A stretch of DNA of 64,000 nt, from contig JAYKAV010003433.1 in assembly GCA_035582835.1 (NCBI GenBank), positions 214,312 to 278,311 of the forward strand. Direction: 5' to 3'. This document shows, piece by piece, positions 1-10,173 of this stretch (the stretch's first letter is position 1; the number at the start of each line of letters is the position of its first letter). Below the pieces are notes generated by a model. It had not been told where the DNA came from, ran no database searches, and was given only the letters and a program-made list of their open reading frames with translations. This stretch comes from Phoebastria nigripes. Taxonomy: Eukaryota > Chordata > Aves > Procellariiformes > Diomedeidae. The translations under genes and the position numbers were made by a program.

Positions 1-436
1 AACAGCTGTATAATATNTAAAGACTCTTTATAAATGATCCAAAATGCTTTTCCAGATATTTATTTCAAAGACTTCAGCTTTAATGGTGACTTGTCTGAAT
101 GGTGCATCATTACATTCTGAACATCTCTTAGGAATGCTTAGTATGTTTTTCATAATTTTCTTAGTTTGAATTAAGCTACTTACTTACATTTTCATGCTTC
201 AAATCAAAATGTTATGATTCATTAAACTGTATTAGGAATTTTCTATTAAAACATATGCACATATTTATAAATTTTAGACATCACTTTACACAAAAGTAGA
301 CTACTTTACACAAAGTAGTTCAATCTATTTACAAAATATTTTAGAAAACTAACACTTAATTCTAGCAGTGTTTCTGAAGACACCAATGCATCTTGTTTAA
401 AATCTTTGTCAAGCATCCGATGGAGAAGACACTGTT
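1..436. other. AT-rich unique sequence, no gene seen
   Basis: No recognisable repeat, RNA gene or coding exon. The stretch is AT-rich, with a short local duplication around 290-320 (the words 'tttacacaaa' and 'agtag' recur). It runs up to the first CR1 fragment. Confidence 0.5.
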
Positions 437-1080
437 CACTGTCATCAAGTTTGCTGATGACAACAAAGTGGAGTGACCAGTCAATATGAGCACAGGGCCC
501 CTGCCCCCCACAGAGACGGTGACAGACTGGAGGAATAGGCCAACAGGAACCTCAGGATATTCAACAGTAATTCAGATGAGCTGGGGAGCAGCTCTGGAGA
601 AAAGTCCCTGGGGACAGTGAACTGAACTTGAGCCAACAGTGCGCACTGGCAGCAGAAATGACCAACAGCATCTGGGGTTGTATTAACAGCAGCACAGGCA
701 ACAGGTCCAGGAAAGTGATTATCCTCCCCTTTACTCAATACTTGTTAGATCGCATCAATACTACTGCGTCCAGTTTGGTGTTCCCCAGTACGGGATAGAC
801 ATCAGTAAACTGGGGTGAGTTCAGCAGAAGGCCATAAGGATGGTCAGGGCTGGAGTACTTGCCCTGTGAGGAGTGGCTGAGGGACCAGGGCTTGAGGTCT
901 TAAAGACCATCGTGCAGTGTAGAATGTTTCCCAGAGAGACTGCATCATCTTCATCCTTGGGAGTTTTCAAGACCCAACTGGACAGCAACCTGTTCTGACC
1001 TCACAGCTGCCCTGTTTTGAGCAGGAGATTGGACTAGAGACTTCCTATATTCTCTTCCCACCTGAGTTAACCTATGTGGT
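430..1080 (+). mobile_element. Old, 5'-truncated CR1 LINE fragment (end of RT and 3' region)
   Basis: The sense strand carries the end of a CR1 ORF2 and its 3' tail. At about 446-466 a stretch reads as the reverse transcriptase motif KFADDNK, which corresponds to the catalytic (F/Y)ADD box and keeps both aspartates. Downstream come CR1-like words for the region after RT: 'gccaacaggaacctca', 'ctggggacagtgaactgaa' and, near the end, 'ttggactagagacttcc', the pre-tail CR1 signature. Several short indels break the frame and no intact (ATTCTATG)n tail remains, so this is one of the older copies here. CR1 is a non-LTR retrotransposon that moves by target-primed reverse transcription, and most copies are 5'-truncated as this one is. 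The ends are approximate. Confidence 0.8.
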
Positions 1081-3092
1081 GGCACGAGGAGAAAAAGGAA
1101 ACTAGATTCAGTAGTTAAGACACTCTCCTGGGATGGACGATCTTTTGAGTTTAAGCTAAAAGAGGGATTAAGGATAGGTGACTTTCTGAGACATATTTAA
1201 CCTCTAATTTTTTATACAAAAGACAGTGATATTACTAGCTCTGTTTTATGTCCCTGCTCTGAGCAGGTAGTGGATTATCCACCAGGGTTTGCATGTATAT
1301 GGTTGTCCAGTCTATGGACGACAAATTTAAGTGGGTGTATATTCATCTCGGTCCAGATGGTAGTATGTCTGAGCGTGCACATTACATAAAGAGACCGTGA
1401 AAAGTGGACTTGGATGCCAAAAAATTTTAGCAGAAAATGTTGTTGACTACCACACTGAATTTAGCCAACTAAGTTCTGATATAAAGTATATAAAGTCATA
1501 AATTCTAGAAAGGAGTTTTTTCTTTCCTTTTTTGATCTTTTTGTCGAATAGCAAATATCTTCATTTTTGAGTAATATCGAGCATAATATAGTCTCTAGAG
1601 TAATATATTTTTATAAATTTAAAAAGAACTTTGCCATAATCCAAATATAAATGTGCAAGTTATTAATGTATGACTATTCTCTATATCTTGTAGTTTTATG
1701 TTAATACTTCAGAAGATTTCCCAAATATACAAAACACCTTTAAATCTGTTTTCACACACATTGATGTAGAACAGTACTACAACCAGATAGTAAGAGTGTT
1801 ATCTCTACATAAAAAACTTCATTGAGAATCTGCATAACCATGTGAACATTTGACAGTCACATATTGCCCTACTAGGTGAAAGATAACTGTCTCATGCCTA
1901 GAGAACTGTTCTTAGACTTTTTGTTTTTCAAAAAGATCATAGGCTTTTCCTGAAACTTCCCCTCTGTCATCGTTCTGCCATTGGTCACAAGCACCCTTAG
2001 AGCTCTGTCCTAAATTTGCTTCCACAGTTGGTTTGTAATATAATGAATATNGACAGGTATTTACCAATTTTGAGTTTGGATATCTTGAAGCTAGCTGGCT
2101 GGATTTACAATCAATTGAAATGAAAGTAAAATAGATAGACAGACTGATAGATACAAATACTCTTTTTTGGCCAACTGNGTGATAAAACAAGTATTTCCTC
2201 CTACCTCTCAGAGAAAAGGTAGCAACCACAATGTCCAAATAAGGTCAGAAAATCTTTTTTTTTGGTACCTTCAATGACAAAAATGTCAGCTGTTAATTGA
2301 CACATCAGGAAGTATGACAACAGCTTCATTCCTTTTTGTATCTCCCTTTTCCATGCTATTTCTAATCTACTTCTCCTGGTAGAAAAAATGTCCTTTTTAC
2401 CAGTTCTCTTAACTCAAAGGGTGAGAGCAGGCTTTTCAGAACCGATTACCACCTTTTGTTTTTGCTGGTGAGACAAAGGTTTCCTCTGTGGGTAGAATAA
2501 TTCCAATCCATGTGCCTGTAAATTTACCTGTTAAAAAACAGTGAAATGAATAAACCAAACAAAAATAATAATATATGGTATTATGAGAAGAGATACAGAA
2601 TTTCAAAATCATGAAAATCTGTGTGGTAGTTTTTAAAGTATGTCTTAAAAACAGATGGGTTTGTCTGTTGAATTGAAAAGAATGCTTTTTTGGTCCTTTT
2701 ATGGTGAATCTCACTCTCAGACACACAAACACACAAGAAAAGTTTTCTAAGAGAAATGTGAGTAAAGTATATTTAAAACAGTTTAGGAAATACGCCAAAA
2801 GTGAAAGTGTTGCTACATTTATGGAAGGATTATTTCTATGACCTTAATGGAAAATCAGAAAAGGTAGTGAGCTACTACAACAACAAAAAGAGGGAAGGTG
2901 CTGTAAACAAGCTGTGAAGTAAAAAAAAAAAAACAAACTTAAAAGAACAAGTTTAAATGATATTTAAATATGCAGTGGTGAATTCAGACTCAGGGTATTT
3001 CATTAAGTTCAGTTTACTGAACACCTCATTTACCTTCCTGTTATCCATGAATATATGCAAAGTATAATTAAAATGACATCTTTTGCTCCCAG
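1081..3092. other. Unique AT-rich DNA without recognisable genes
   Basis: No CR1 or LTR signature was seen. Low-complexity tracts include a poly-A of about 13 bases near 2921-2933 and a T run near 2254-2261. Open frames here (for example 1912-2238 and 2436-2798 on the minus strand) have no motif I recognise and the composition of random AT-rich sequence. Confidence 0.5.
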
Positions 3093-3112
3093 TAAAAAAA
3101 AAAAAAAAAAAA

Positions 3113-3417
3113 NNNNNNNNNNNNNNNNNNNNNNNNNNNNNNNNNNNNNNNNNNNNNNNNNNNNNNNNNNNNNNNNNNNNNNNNNNNNNNNNNNNNNNNN
3201 NNNNNNNNNNNNNNNNNNNNNNNNNNNNNNNNNNNNNNNNNNNNNNNNNNNNNNNNNNNNNNNNNNNNNNNNNNNNNNNNNNNNNNNNNNNNNNNNNNNN
3301 NNNNNNNNNNNNNNNNNNNNNNNNNNNNNNNNNNNNNNNNNNNNNNNNNNNNNNNNNNNNNNNNNNNNNNNNNNNNNNNNNNNNNNNNNNNNNNNNNNNN
3401 NNNNNNNNNNNNNNNNN
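3113..3417. other. Assembly gap (305 N), flanked by poly-A on both sides
   Basis: The run of 305 N is preceded by about 19 A (3094-3112) and followed by about 15 A (3418-3432). The right flank is the U5 side of a minus-strand ERVL-type LTR. Roughly the last 110 bases of that LTR must lie in the gap or have been lost. Open frames spanning the gap are artefacts. Confidence 0.98.
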
Positions 3418-3480
3418 AAAAAAAAAAAAAAATTGTGGGTTGAGATAAAGACAGTTGAATAGGACAGAAAAAGAAGGGAA

Positions 3481-3515
<35 letters not shown>

Positions 3516-3887
3516 TAAAAGAATATACAAAATAAGTGATGCACAATGCAATTGCTCACCACNCGCCGACTGATGCCCAGCGAGTTCCCAAGCAGCGGTC
3601 GCCACCCCCCAGCCAACTCCCCCCAGTTTATATACCAAGCATGACATCGTATGGTATGGAATATCCCTTTGGCCAGTTTGGGCCAGCTGTCCTGGCTGTG
3701 CCCCCTCCCANCTTCTCGCTGGCAGGGCATGAGAAACTAAAAAGTCCTTGACTAGTGTAAGCACTACTTAACAACAACTAAAGCATCAGTGTGTTATCAA
3801 CATTATTCTCATTTTAAATCCAAAACACAGCACTATACCAGCTACTAGGAAGAAAATTAACTCTATCCCTGAGCTGAAACCAGGACA
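3418..3887 (-). mobile_element. ERVL-type LTR, minus strand, U5 end lost in gap
   Basis: Read on the minus strand, the element begins at 3887 with TGTCCTGGTTTCAGCTCAGG, the LTR start shared with the copies at 26869 and 32271. It continues through a U3 region, a degenerate CRE-like site followed by TATATAAAC (about 3630-3650), and an R/U5 segment with the shared words for 'gatgcacaatgcaattgctcacc' and 'gggttgagataaagacag'. An (AAT)n tract of about 30 bases lies at 3481-3513, where other copies also carry triplet repeats. The terminal part of U5 runs into the gap at 3113-3417, so no target duplication can be checked. No internal retroviral sequence is next to it, which suggests a solo LTR, although the gap leaves this open. 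Confidence 0.85.
3481..3513. repeat. (AAT)n microsatellite inside LTR
   Basis: About eleven AAT units form a perfect tract within the R/U5 part of the minus-strand ERVL-type LTR. The same position in other LTR copies carries triplet repeats of different length and unit. Confidence 0.9.
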
Positions 3888-4176
3888 TCCCTTCAATCCN
3901 GTGTTGAAAAATGACCTGTTATAGCCACCCTACATTGTCACATATTGTTCTAACCTACTTTTATTTAACTTGTACATTTTGGTTTTAGTATTGTAACTAA
4001 CTGCATTCAGTCCTTCAATTCCTATACTAACTGAGATGGTGAAGTATATGTCAAAGCCACGAATATAAAAAACTCATCAGCATTAGTAACAAAATTGTTT
4101 AAAAGCTTCACTAAATTACTGTCTCCACCAGTGCTTCATGGCAACAGCATAGGGTCTAGTTTTGGGGTTTTTGGGT
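3888..4176. other. Unique spacer between two LTRs
   Basis: AT-rich spacer of just under 300 bases with no recognised feature. It separates the gap-truncated ERVL-type LTR from the ERVK-like LTR that begins at 4177. Confidence 0.5.
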
Positions 4177-4239
4177 TGTGGTGGGTTGACCTTGGCCAGC
4201 TGCCAGATGCCTACCTAGCTGCTCTCTCACTTCACCTCC

Positions 4240-4820
4240 TGTACTGGGCCTGGCTAAGATAGAGTTAATTTTCTTTGTAGCAGCTCCTNTGGTGCTGTGT
4301 TTTAGATTTTTGACCAAAGCAGTACTGATAACACACTAACATTACAGCTTTTGCTGAACAGTGCTTGCACAGCAATAAGGCCTTCTCTGTTCCTTACTCC
4401 ACTCTCCCAGTGAATAGATAGGGGCGGGGGGGGGTATGCAATAGGTTGAGAGGGGACACAAACGGGCAGATTACTTGAACTAACCAAAAAGGTATTCCAT
4501 ACCATATAACATCATGCTCAGCAATAAAAGGGAAAAGCGGCGGCTATAGGAGGGTTAGCCATCTTTTGCTCTGGAACTGGCTGGGCATTGGTCTACCCAT
4601 GGGAGGTGGTGAGTGATTGCCTTTATATCACTTGTTTTGTTTTGTTTTCTTCTCTCTTCTTCCACTTATTAAAAAAATTATTTATTTATTTATTTTATTT
4701 TGACCCCCAAGTTTTCTTGCTTTTATTCTTTTTTTCTTTTTCCTCCATCCCACTGGTGGGGGGAGGTGAGAGGGAGCAAGTGTGCAGTTCTTAGCTGCCT
4801 ACTAANGTTAAACCACAACA
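4240..4820 (+). mobile_element. ERVL-type solo LTR inserted in the ERVK-like LTR, TSD CCTCC
   Basis: A 581-bp insert begins TGTACTGGGCC and ends ...TAAACCACAACA. It is flanked by perfect 5-bp copies of CCTCC at 4235-4239 and 4821-4825. Removing it rejoins the outer LTR cleanly. Internally it shows the shared 'atagagttaattttct' start, a weak TATA-like 'caataaaag' near 4522, the leader with 'gctgggcattgg', and an expanded AT-rich stretch at 4668-4700 near the normal ATTAAA poly-A signal. A 5-bp duplication is usual for ERVL-type integration. It is younger than the surrounding LTR. There is no internal region, so it is a solo LTR formed by LTR-LTR recombination. Confidence 0.92.
4679..4706. repeat. 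(TTTA)n tract in LTR poly-A region
   Basis: Tetranucleotide tract 'ttatttatttattta...' lying close to the poly-A signal of the inserted LTR. It is probably a secondary expansion. Confidence 0.75.
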
Positions 4821-5614
4821 CCTCCTCAACAGAACAAGGGGAGAAAATAAGATGAAAAAACTTGTGGGCTGAGATAAACATAGGAAGATCACTCACCAAT
4901 TACAGCCACAGGCAGAGCATTGACCTGGGGAAAATGAATTTAATTTATTGCCAATTAAAATAGAGTTGGATGGTGAGGAAATATAGACAACACCCCAGGC
5001 TCAACTTCACTTCTTTCGCAACTCTCGTACATCCCCTGCCTCCCACCACCCTGAGTGGTGCAGTGGGGGATGAGGAATGGGGGTTTGTGGTCAGTGCATA
5101 ACAGTTCCTTTCTGCCTCACATTTTTCCCCTGCCCCAGCGTGGTTCATCTCCACAGTCTGCTGTCCTTCAGGGTAAACCTGCTCCAATGTGGGACTTCAA
5201 TGGACCACAGTTTCTTCAGGGTATATTCACCTGCTCCAGCATAGGGTCCTTCACAGGCTGTGGTATGGGTATCTGCTCTGGCATCGTGCTTTCCATGGGC
5301 TGCAGGGGAATCTCTGCTCCAGCATCTGGAGCACCTCTTCCCCCTCCTTCTTCTCTCACTTTGGTGTTCACAGGGGTGTTTTTCACAGTCTTTTTTCCTT
5401 ACTCCTCACTGCTGTGCAGTGTTCTGCTCTTTCTTGAATGTTTTTTCTCCAAGGCACCATCTTGGCTGAGGGGCTCAGCTGTGTCCTTCGGTGGGTCCGT
5501 TGGAGTCAGCTGGAAATGGCTGTGTCCAGCATGGGGCAGCCCCTGGCCTCTTCTCACTGAGGCCACCCCTGCAGCCCCACAGCTACCAAAACCTTGCCAC
5601 CTACACCCAATGTA

Positions 5615-7630
5615 TCCTTTTTTTTCTTGTTTTTTTGGGGGGCAGGCATTTCCAATAGTCAGCCAACCTTTCTTTCATGGAAGCTGCCACACAGCCTACA
5701 ACTGTTGCCAATTCACAATCTTTGCCATGCTGGATTGTCAAGGCACCTACTGCAGTTCTTGATCTGATGTACCTGAATAAAGGAACTTCCAATGAAATCT
5801 TATCCTATTTTTAGTAAAATTAAGGATAACTATGCATTTAATTAAAAAAAAAAGGAAAAATGACAAATCTCTACAAAAAATTCATGTCAAGTGTATTTCT
5901 CAGATCTTTTCCTAAAGAACAGAAAAGTAGGAATAAAATGACGAGGTGAAAAATGGCTTTAATGTACATGCAGCACATGCAGTAGTATGCAGTCAAAAGT
6001 TCTAGAAACTTTTGAAGGCCATTTTGAGAATGAGTGGTTTACCAACATTTCTTCAGTTTTATATAGAAGTAACCCCATATATTCTAATTGAATGTCGTCT
6101 ACTGTAAAACTGTACCTATGCAGTGGTAAATTGGGCTTTCTCTCTCTGGAAGGTGATTAAAGTATATGTAGTCTATTGGTTATTCAGATTTACGGTTACT
6201 GTAGGTGTGTTTGCTTAAATGTGAACTTCAGAAGTTTTCACAGACAGGTTAATTTAATTTACATCCTGATAGGCAATGCTAAAAAGTTTCTATAGGGTCA
6301 AAGGCTAATGGCACCTTTCTGACTACCATGACCTTAGGCTGCACTACTAAGTTTCACAGAAAGTGATNAAAACACTGTTGAGACATGTTTAGGGACCTAC
6401 AAACATCTGGATCAACCATCTACAAAATTCTCATCAAGATCAGACATGAGTAAAGAGTCACATTTCTCTCAAGTTAGTAAAAGCATCTAACATTAAAGTT
6501 AATATGTGAGAAAAAGGAGTTCTGGCAGAATAAGTTCTTGCTAGTTCAGTACTCAGGGCAGGTTTCATCTCAAGACTGTAGATTCCCACCTTTAGATGTC
6601 TAAATAAAGGTTCCCACTTGTGACCTACAGGCAAGGTACAGTAATACATATAATACCTTTGTGATACCCAGTGTTATCAAGTCTGGCTTCTAGTTTTTTA
6701 TCCAGAAGGGTTAGGATGTCCTACAGATCCTATGTCTTATCTATCAGCTTTGTCANAGGGCAAGAGTCTTGTGCCTTAATTCAACTAAGCAGCTGAATTA
6801 AGCTTTGGGTGTCTAGATCCCAGTTACAGTCAATGAGTACCCAGGATGAAATTCAGTTACTGAAACTTTAGGTGCACTTTGGTATCTCGCCTATCCTCCA
6901 AATGTGTGTTGATAAGTTTTTAATTAATCATCCAAAAAATTTTGGCAGGAAAAGATGCTTATATGAATGTAGCAAATTTAAACATTAAGCAAATTCCACA
7001 GGATTTCTGTGTGGAAAGTTGTGCCATGAAGCACAGCTTCTTTTTTTGTTTTTCTTGATGAAAGTCAATGTGGACCTGAAGTGTTGCAAAAGGATACCAG
7101 ATGATTGCACACCTGCTTTCCAGCTGCTAGTGGTTAAGACATGAGGCATGCTACTTATTTGATACAGTTCCCAGACCAATCCTTGTCAGCATAGTTAGCC
7201 AGGAAGAAGCACTCACATATTTATCTTCATGAAAGGGAGTGAACCATAATGAAGGATGTCAACTTCAGTCGAATTTGAAGTTTAGCTGCATGGAGCTGTT
7301 TACCAATTATATATGTAGATATAATCTGCTAATCTCTGAAGCTTTTTTCAACTGGATGCTATTTGAGCACTGAATATTACAGATGCTATTTCTGGCAGCA
7401 TGTTAGGCAATTAGGTGCATCCTAAAGCCTCTTTCACCTGTATTTTAACATAGTAGGAATTGACAGTTTTTGCTACATGAAACCACACTAATCTATGCTT
7501 GGTTTGTGTATATCATCCTTCATTTAGAAATACTTACTTTACTGAATACTCACTTTTCCATCCAGTTCTTTGTGAGAGTTACAAGAACAAGCATGCAAGA
7601 AGTCATCTTTTCCCCCTTTCCCTTCTACAC
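5615..7630. other. Unique DNA, no gene seen
   Basis: No recognised transposon or exon. T-rich tracts lie at 5617-5637 and a short poly-A at 5844-5853. The moderately GC-balanced part at 6690-6900 could be a decayed old repeat, but I could not assign it. Confidence 0.45.
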
Positions 7631-7640
7631 AGCGATATCG

Positions 7641-8456
7641 AGTGCTCCCTCAGTAAGTTTGCAGACGGCACCAAGCTGGCCGGCAGTGTCGATCTGCTTG
7701 AGGGAAGGAAGGCTCTACAGGGGGATCTGGACAGGCTGGATCGATGGGCTGAGGCCAACTGCATGAGGTTCAACAAGGCTAAGTGTGCCGGGTCCTGCAC
7801 TTGGGTCACAACAACCCCATGCAGCACTACAGGCTTGGGGAAGAGTGGCTGGAAAGCTGCCCAGCAGAAAAGGACCTGGGGGTATTGTCAACAGCCAGCT
7901 GAATATGAGCCGGCAGTGTGCCCAGGTGGCCAAGAAGGCCAATAGCATCCTGGCTTGTATCAGAAATAATGTGGCCAGCAGTACCAGGGAAGTGATTGTC
8001 CCCCCTGTACTTGGCACTGGTGAGGACACCCCTTGTGTTCAGTTTTGGGCCCCTCTCTACAAGAAAGACGTTGAGGTGCTGGAGCGTGTCCAAAGAAGGA
8101 CAACGAAACGAGTGAAGGGTCTAGAGCACAAGTCTTATGAGAAGCAGCTGAGGGAACTGGGGTTGTTTAGCCTGGAGAAAAGGAGGCTGAAGGGAGACCT
8201 TCTCGCTCTCTACAACTACCTGAAAGGAGGTTGTAGCGAGGTGGGTGTTGGTCTCTTCTCCCAAATAACAAGCAATAGGACAAAAGGAAATGGCCTCAAG
8301 TTGCGCCAGGGGAGGTTTGGATTGGATATTAGGAAAAATTTCTTCACCAAAAGGGTTGGCAAGCATTGGAAGAGGCTGCCCATGGAAATGGTTGAGTCAC
8401 CATCCCTGGAGGAATTGAAAGGACATGTAGATGTGGTGCTTAGGGACATGGTATAG
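7641..8456 (+). pseudogene. Broken CR1 ORF2 fragment (C-terminal reverse transcriptase region)
   Basis: Conceptual reading covers the RT palm end and the CR1 C-terminal region but uses three successive frames. The first covers residues around KFADGTKL to FNKAKC. A short shifted segment follows, after a 2-base insertion near 7785. A third frame then runs from near 7890 to the stop at 8454-8456. The FADD to FADG change alone should abolish metal binding in the polymerase site. This sequence cannot make an active enzyme. Confidence 0.85.
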
Positions 8457-8525
8457 TGGTGGACTTGGTAGTGCTATGTTAACAGTTGGACTTGATGATC
8501 TTAGAGGTCTTTTCCAACCTAAATG

Positions 8526-8553
8526 ATTCTATGATTCTATGATTCTATTCTAT
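8526..8553 (+). repeat. CR1 3' terminal octamer repeat
   Basis: Two to three ATTCTATG units plus a degenerate one mark the 3' end of the CR1 copy. Such short tandem ends are the hallmark of CR1 and are thought to be recognised by its reverse transcriptase. Confidence 0.9.
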
Positions 8554-9711
8554 ATAGTAATAAAGATAGACACCTCTGGTGATATCCCAAGCTGCAAGAT
8601 AATAGAAGAAAGGAAAAATGGCAGAGACATCAAGGCTCTGTGTAAATCCCACCAGAATTAAAACATAAGTAAATAAATAAATAAATCTGCATTTGCAGAG
8701 GAATAACTGTAACTATTCTTTCTCTCTCCAGATCTCCAGAGAAGGCTGAAATATATTCTGCTGGACTTGAAACTGAGTTCATTCAGACTATAACAGAATT
8801 ATGAAACAGAAATAAAAAAACAACAGCAATGAAACTCACTTTTGATTTGATCACTACTGTTCTGTGTTATTACCAATAAATATTTTTTTTCTTTCAGATT
8901 TTTTGACTGTTTAATTTTGTCTTTCTTGTCATCTGTAGTAATCTTAAAATAAAAATGCTTTGTAATGAAAAAGGAAACAATTTCCAACATTCATTTCCCC
9001 TGTGTTTGCCTAAGACTTTTCATCGCATTACAGTGAAATTTATGAAAATTTTGGTGCCTCGGAGATGTAGTTTTGTAGCATATTAGTATTCATCAAAACT
9101 TTTTTTTTTTTTTTTTTAGTTCTATAACTCCTTTATATGCCAAAGACTTACAGGAAAGAAAAATAACTATTTAAATGCATGCATAATTATACATCATATG
9201 TTTCATAAAGATAGGGAAATATTTCCTCCTTGAATTTTCATGAGATTAAACTTTCTCTTTCCCAAAGCAAGGTAGTGGTTGCTCAGGTTAACCTATGTAT
9301 CTTAAAAAATAAACTGCTTGCTGAAGAATTACTCTGTTACTTTAGTAACCCCAGACCTACACACCTGATATGAAGTCTCCAGTCTGTATATTAAAAATAC
9401 TTCATAGAGTGGACAGCTCTGAATATATAGAATTAGAAAATGCAGGTTATGGGCACTGCTCCACTTAGCAAGTATAATGAGCTATCCATTCCAGTTACAA
9501 ACACAAACCTTAATCAGATTCCTGGCAGAAGAAAAAAAACTTGTAAATGAAGGAGCTTAATGAGCAATACAACAAAATGTACATAAAACTGTCAAAAACA
9601 TTCAGGAAATGAGTGAGTAAAATATTTTATAAGCAGGAATACAACTTTCTAAAGGTATAAATAACCAAACTGGCAGGTGAAACGAATGGATGAGTAGATT
9701 TCACTGTATTG
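8554..9711. other. Unique AT-rich DNA
   Basis: No recognised gene. Simple sequence includes (AAAT)n near 8667-8688 and a run of about 19 T at 9099-9117. Confidence 0.5.
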
Positions 9712-10173
9712 TATTCCAGTTTTTGCCCATTGTTTTGTGTACTGTCTCTGAGCACCACTGAGCTGAGTCTAGCTCTATTTTCTTTACTACCCCTGCCATT
9801 GGATATTTATACACATTGATAAGACCCCCGCCAACCCTTCCCTTCTTCAGGCTGAACAGTCCCAGCTACATCAGCCTCTTCTCATATGACAGATGCTCCA
9901 GTCCCTGCTCATCTCCAATCCCTTAATCAAAGAAAACACATCTTTACTGCAAAGGTGGTCAAACATGGGAACAGGTTGCCCAGGGACATTGTGGAGTCTC
10001 TGTCTATGGAGATATTAAAAACCTGACTGGACACCATCCTGGGCAACCCCCTCAAGCTGACAGTGCTTGAGCGAGGGGGTTGGACTAGATGATCTCCAGA
10101 GGTCCCTTCTGACCTCAACCATTCTGTGGTTCTGTAATTGTCTTTGTGGCCCTTTGCCTGACTTGCTCTAGTA
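9712..10173 (-). mobile_element. Old CR1 fragment, minus strand, split by a plus-strand CR1 piece
   Basis: Minus-strand CR1 words occur on both sides of an insertion. The left part (9712-9912) has 'aggctgaacagtcccagct' and 'tcagcctcttctcatatgac'; the right part (10141-10173) continues with 'tctttgtggccctttgcctg'. Joined, they follow the normal CR1 order (front end of the [11 protein letters not shown] region, then the VQRR region). The copy is heavily decayed, with no open frame. A third CR1 (from 10174) abuts or cuts its other side. It is the oldest layer of this three-part nest. Confidence 0.75.
9913..10140 (+). mobile_element. CR1 3'-end fragment, plus strand, nested in an older CR1
   Basis: About 228 bases in sense orientation include 'gggaacaggttgcccaggg' (the WNRLP region), 'gtggagtctctgtctatgg' and the CR1 pre-tail 'ttggactagatgatctcca', and end with a decayed octamer tail 'attctgtggttctgtaattg' at 10121-10140. 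It lies inside the minus-strand CR1 sequence that resumes at 10141, so it was inserted later. The last coding bases are frameshifted. Confidence 0.85.

Larger units (their letters stand above)
4177..5614 (-). mobile_element. ERVK-like LTR (minus strand), interrupted by an ERVL-type LTR
   Basis: The plus strand starts TGTGGTGGGTTGACC at 4177, so the minus-strand LTR ends in ...CCACA. It is interrupted from 4240 to 4820 and resumes at 'cctcctcaacag'. Shared words with the second copy at 58415 include 'cttgtgggctgagata', 'tttaatttattgccaatt' and the repeated 'ctgctcc...gggctgcag' blocks. Read in sense (minus), AATAAA from 'tttatt' at 4944-4949 fits the poly-A signal near the 3' end. The far end is near 5614, close to 'ccaaaaccttgcca'. 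I place it with avian class II (ERVK-like) LTRs by resemblance, not by a search. The outer LTR is about 0.86 kb without the insert. No convincing target duplication was seen at its ends. The plus-strand 235-residue frame at 5055-5762 is an antisense artefact. Confidence 0.8.
7631..8553 (+). mobile_element. CR1 LINE, 5'-truncated, with end of ORF2 and intact octamer tail
   Basis: The sense strand codes for the C-terminal part of CR1 reverse transcriptase. [13 protein letters not shown] at about 7650-7690 is the (F/Y)ADD box with its second aspartate changed to glycine. After it come [20 protein letters not shown], then a long open stretch to 8456 containing [23 protein letters not shown] and [16 protein letters not shown] sequence. 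A 2-base insertion near 7785 shifts the frame and a further indel lies near 7885, so the protein is broken. The stop near 8454 is followed by about 95 bases of 3' region ('ttggacttgatgatctta', 'ccaacctaaatg') and the tail of ATTCTATG units at 8526-8553. The copy starts within RT, as expected for a 5'-truncated insertion. The good tail suggests a relatively young copy. Confidence 0.93.

Noticed and set aside
2953..3764. Several long open frames on both strands spanning the first gap
   Set aside because: They consist mostly of X from N bases plus poly-Lys/Phe and triplet-repeat translation. They are not genes.
4177..5614. Search for a 6-bp target duplication around the outer ERVK-like LTR
   Set aside because: The flanking hexamers do not match; the ends may be decayed or the right boundary misplaced.
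5055..5762. 235-codon plus-strand open frame
   Set aside because: It lies antisense to the ERVK-like LTR and its Ser/Leu/Pro-rich content mirrors the LTR's repeated 'ctgctcc' blocks. No family match.
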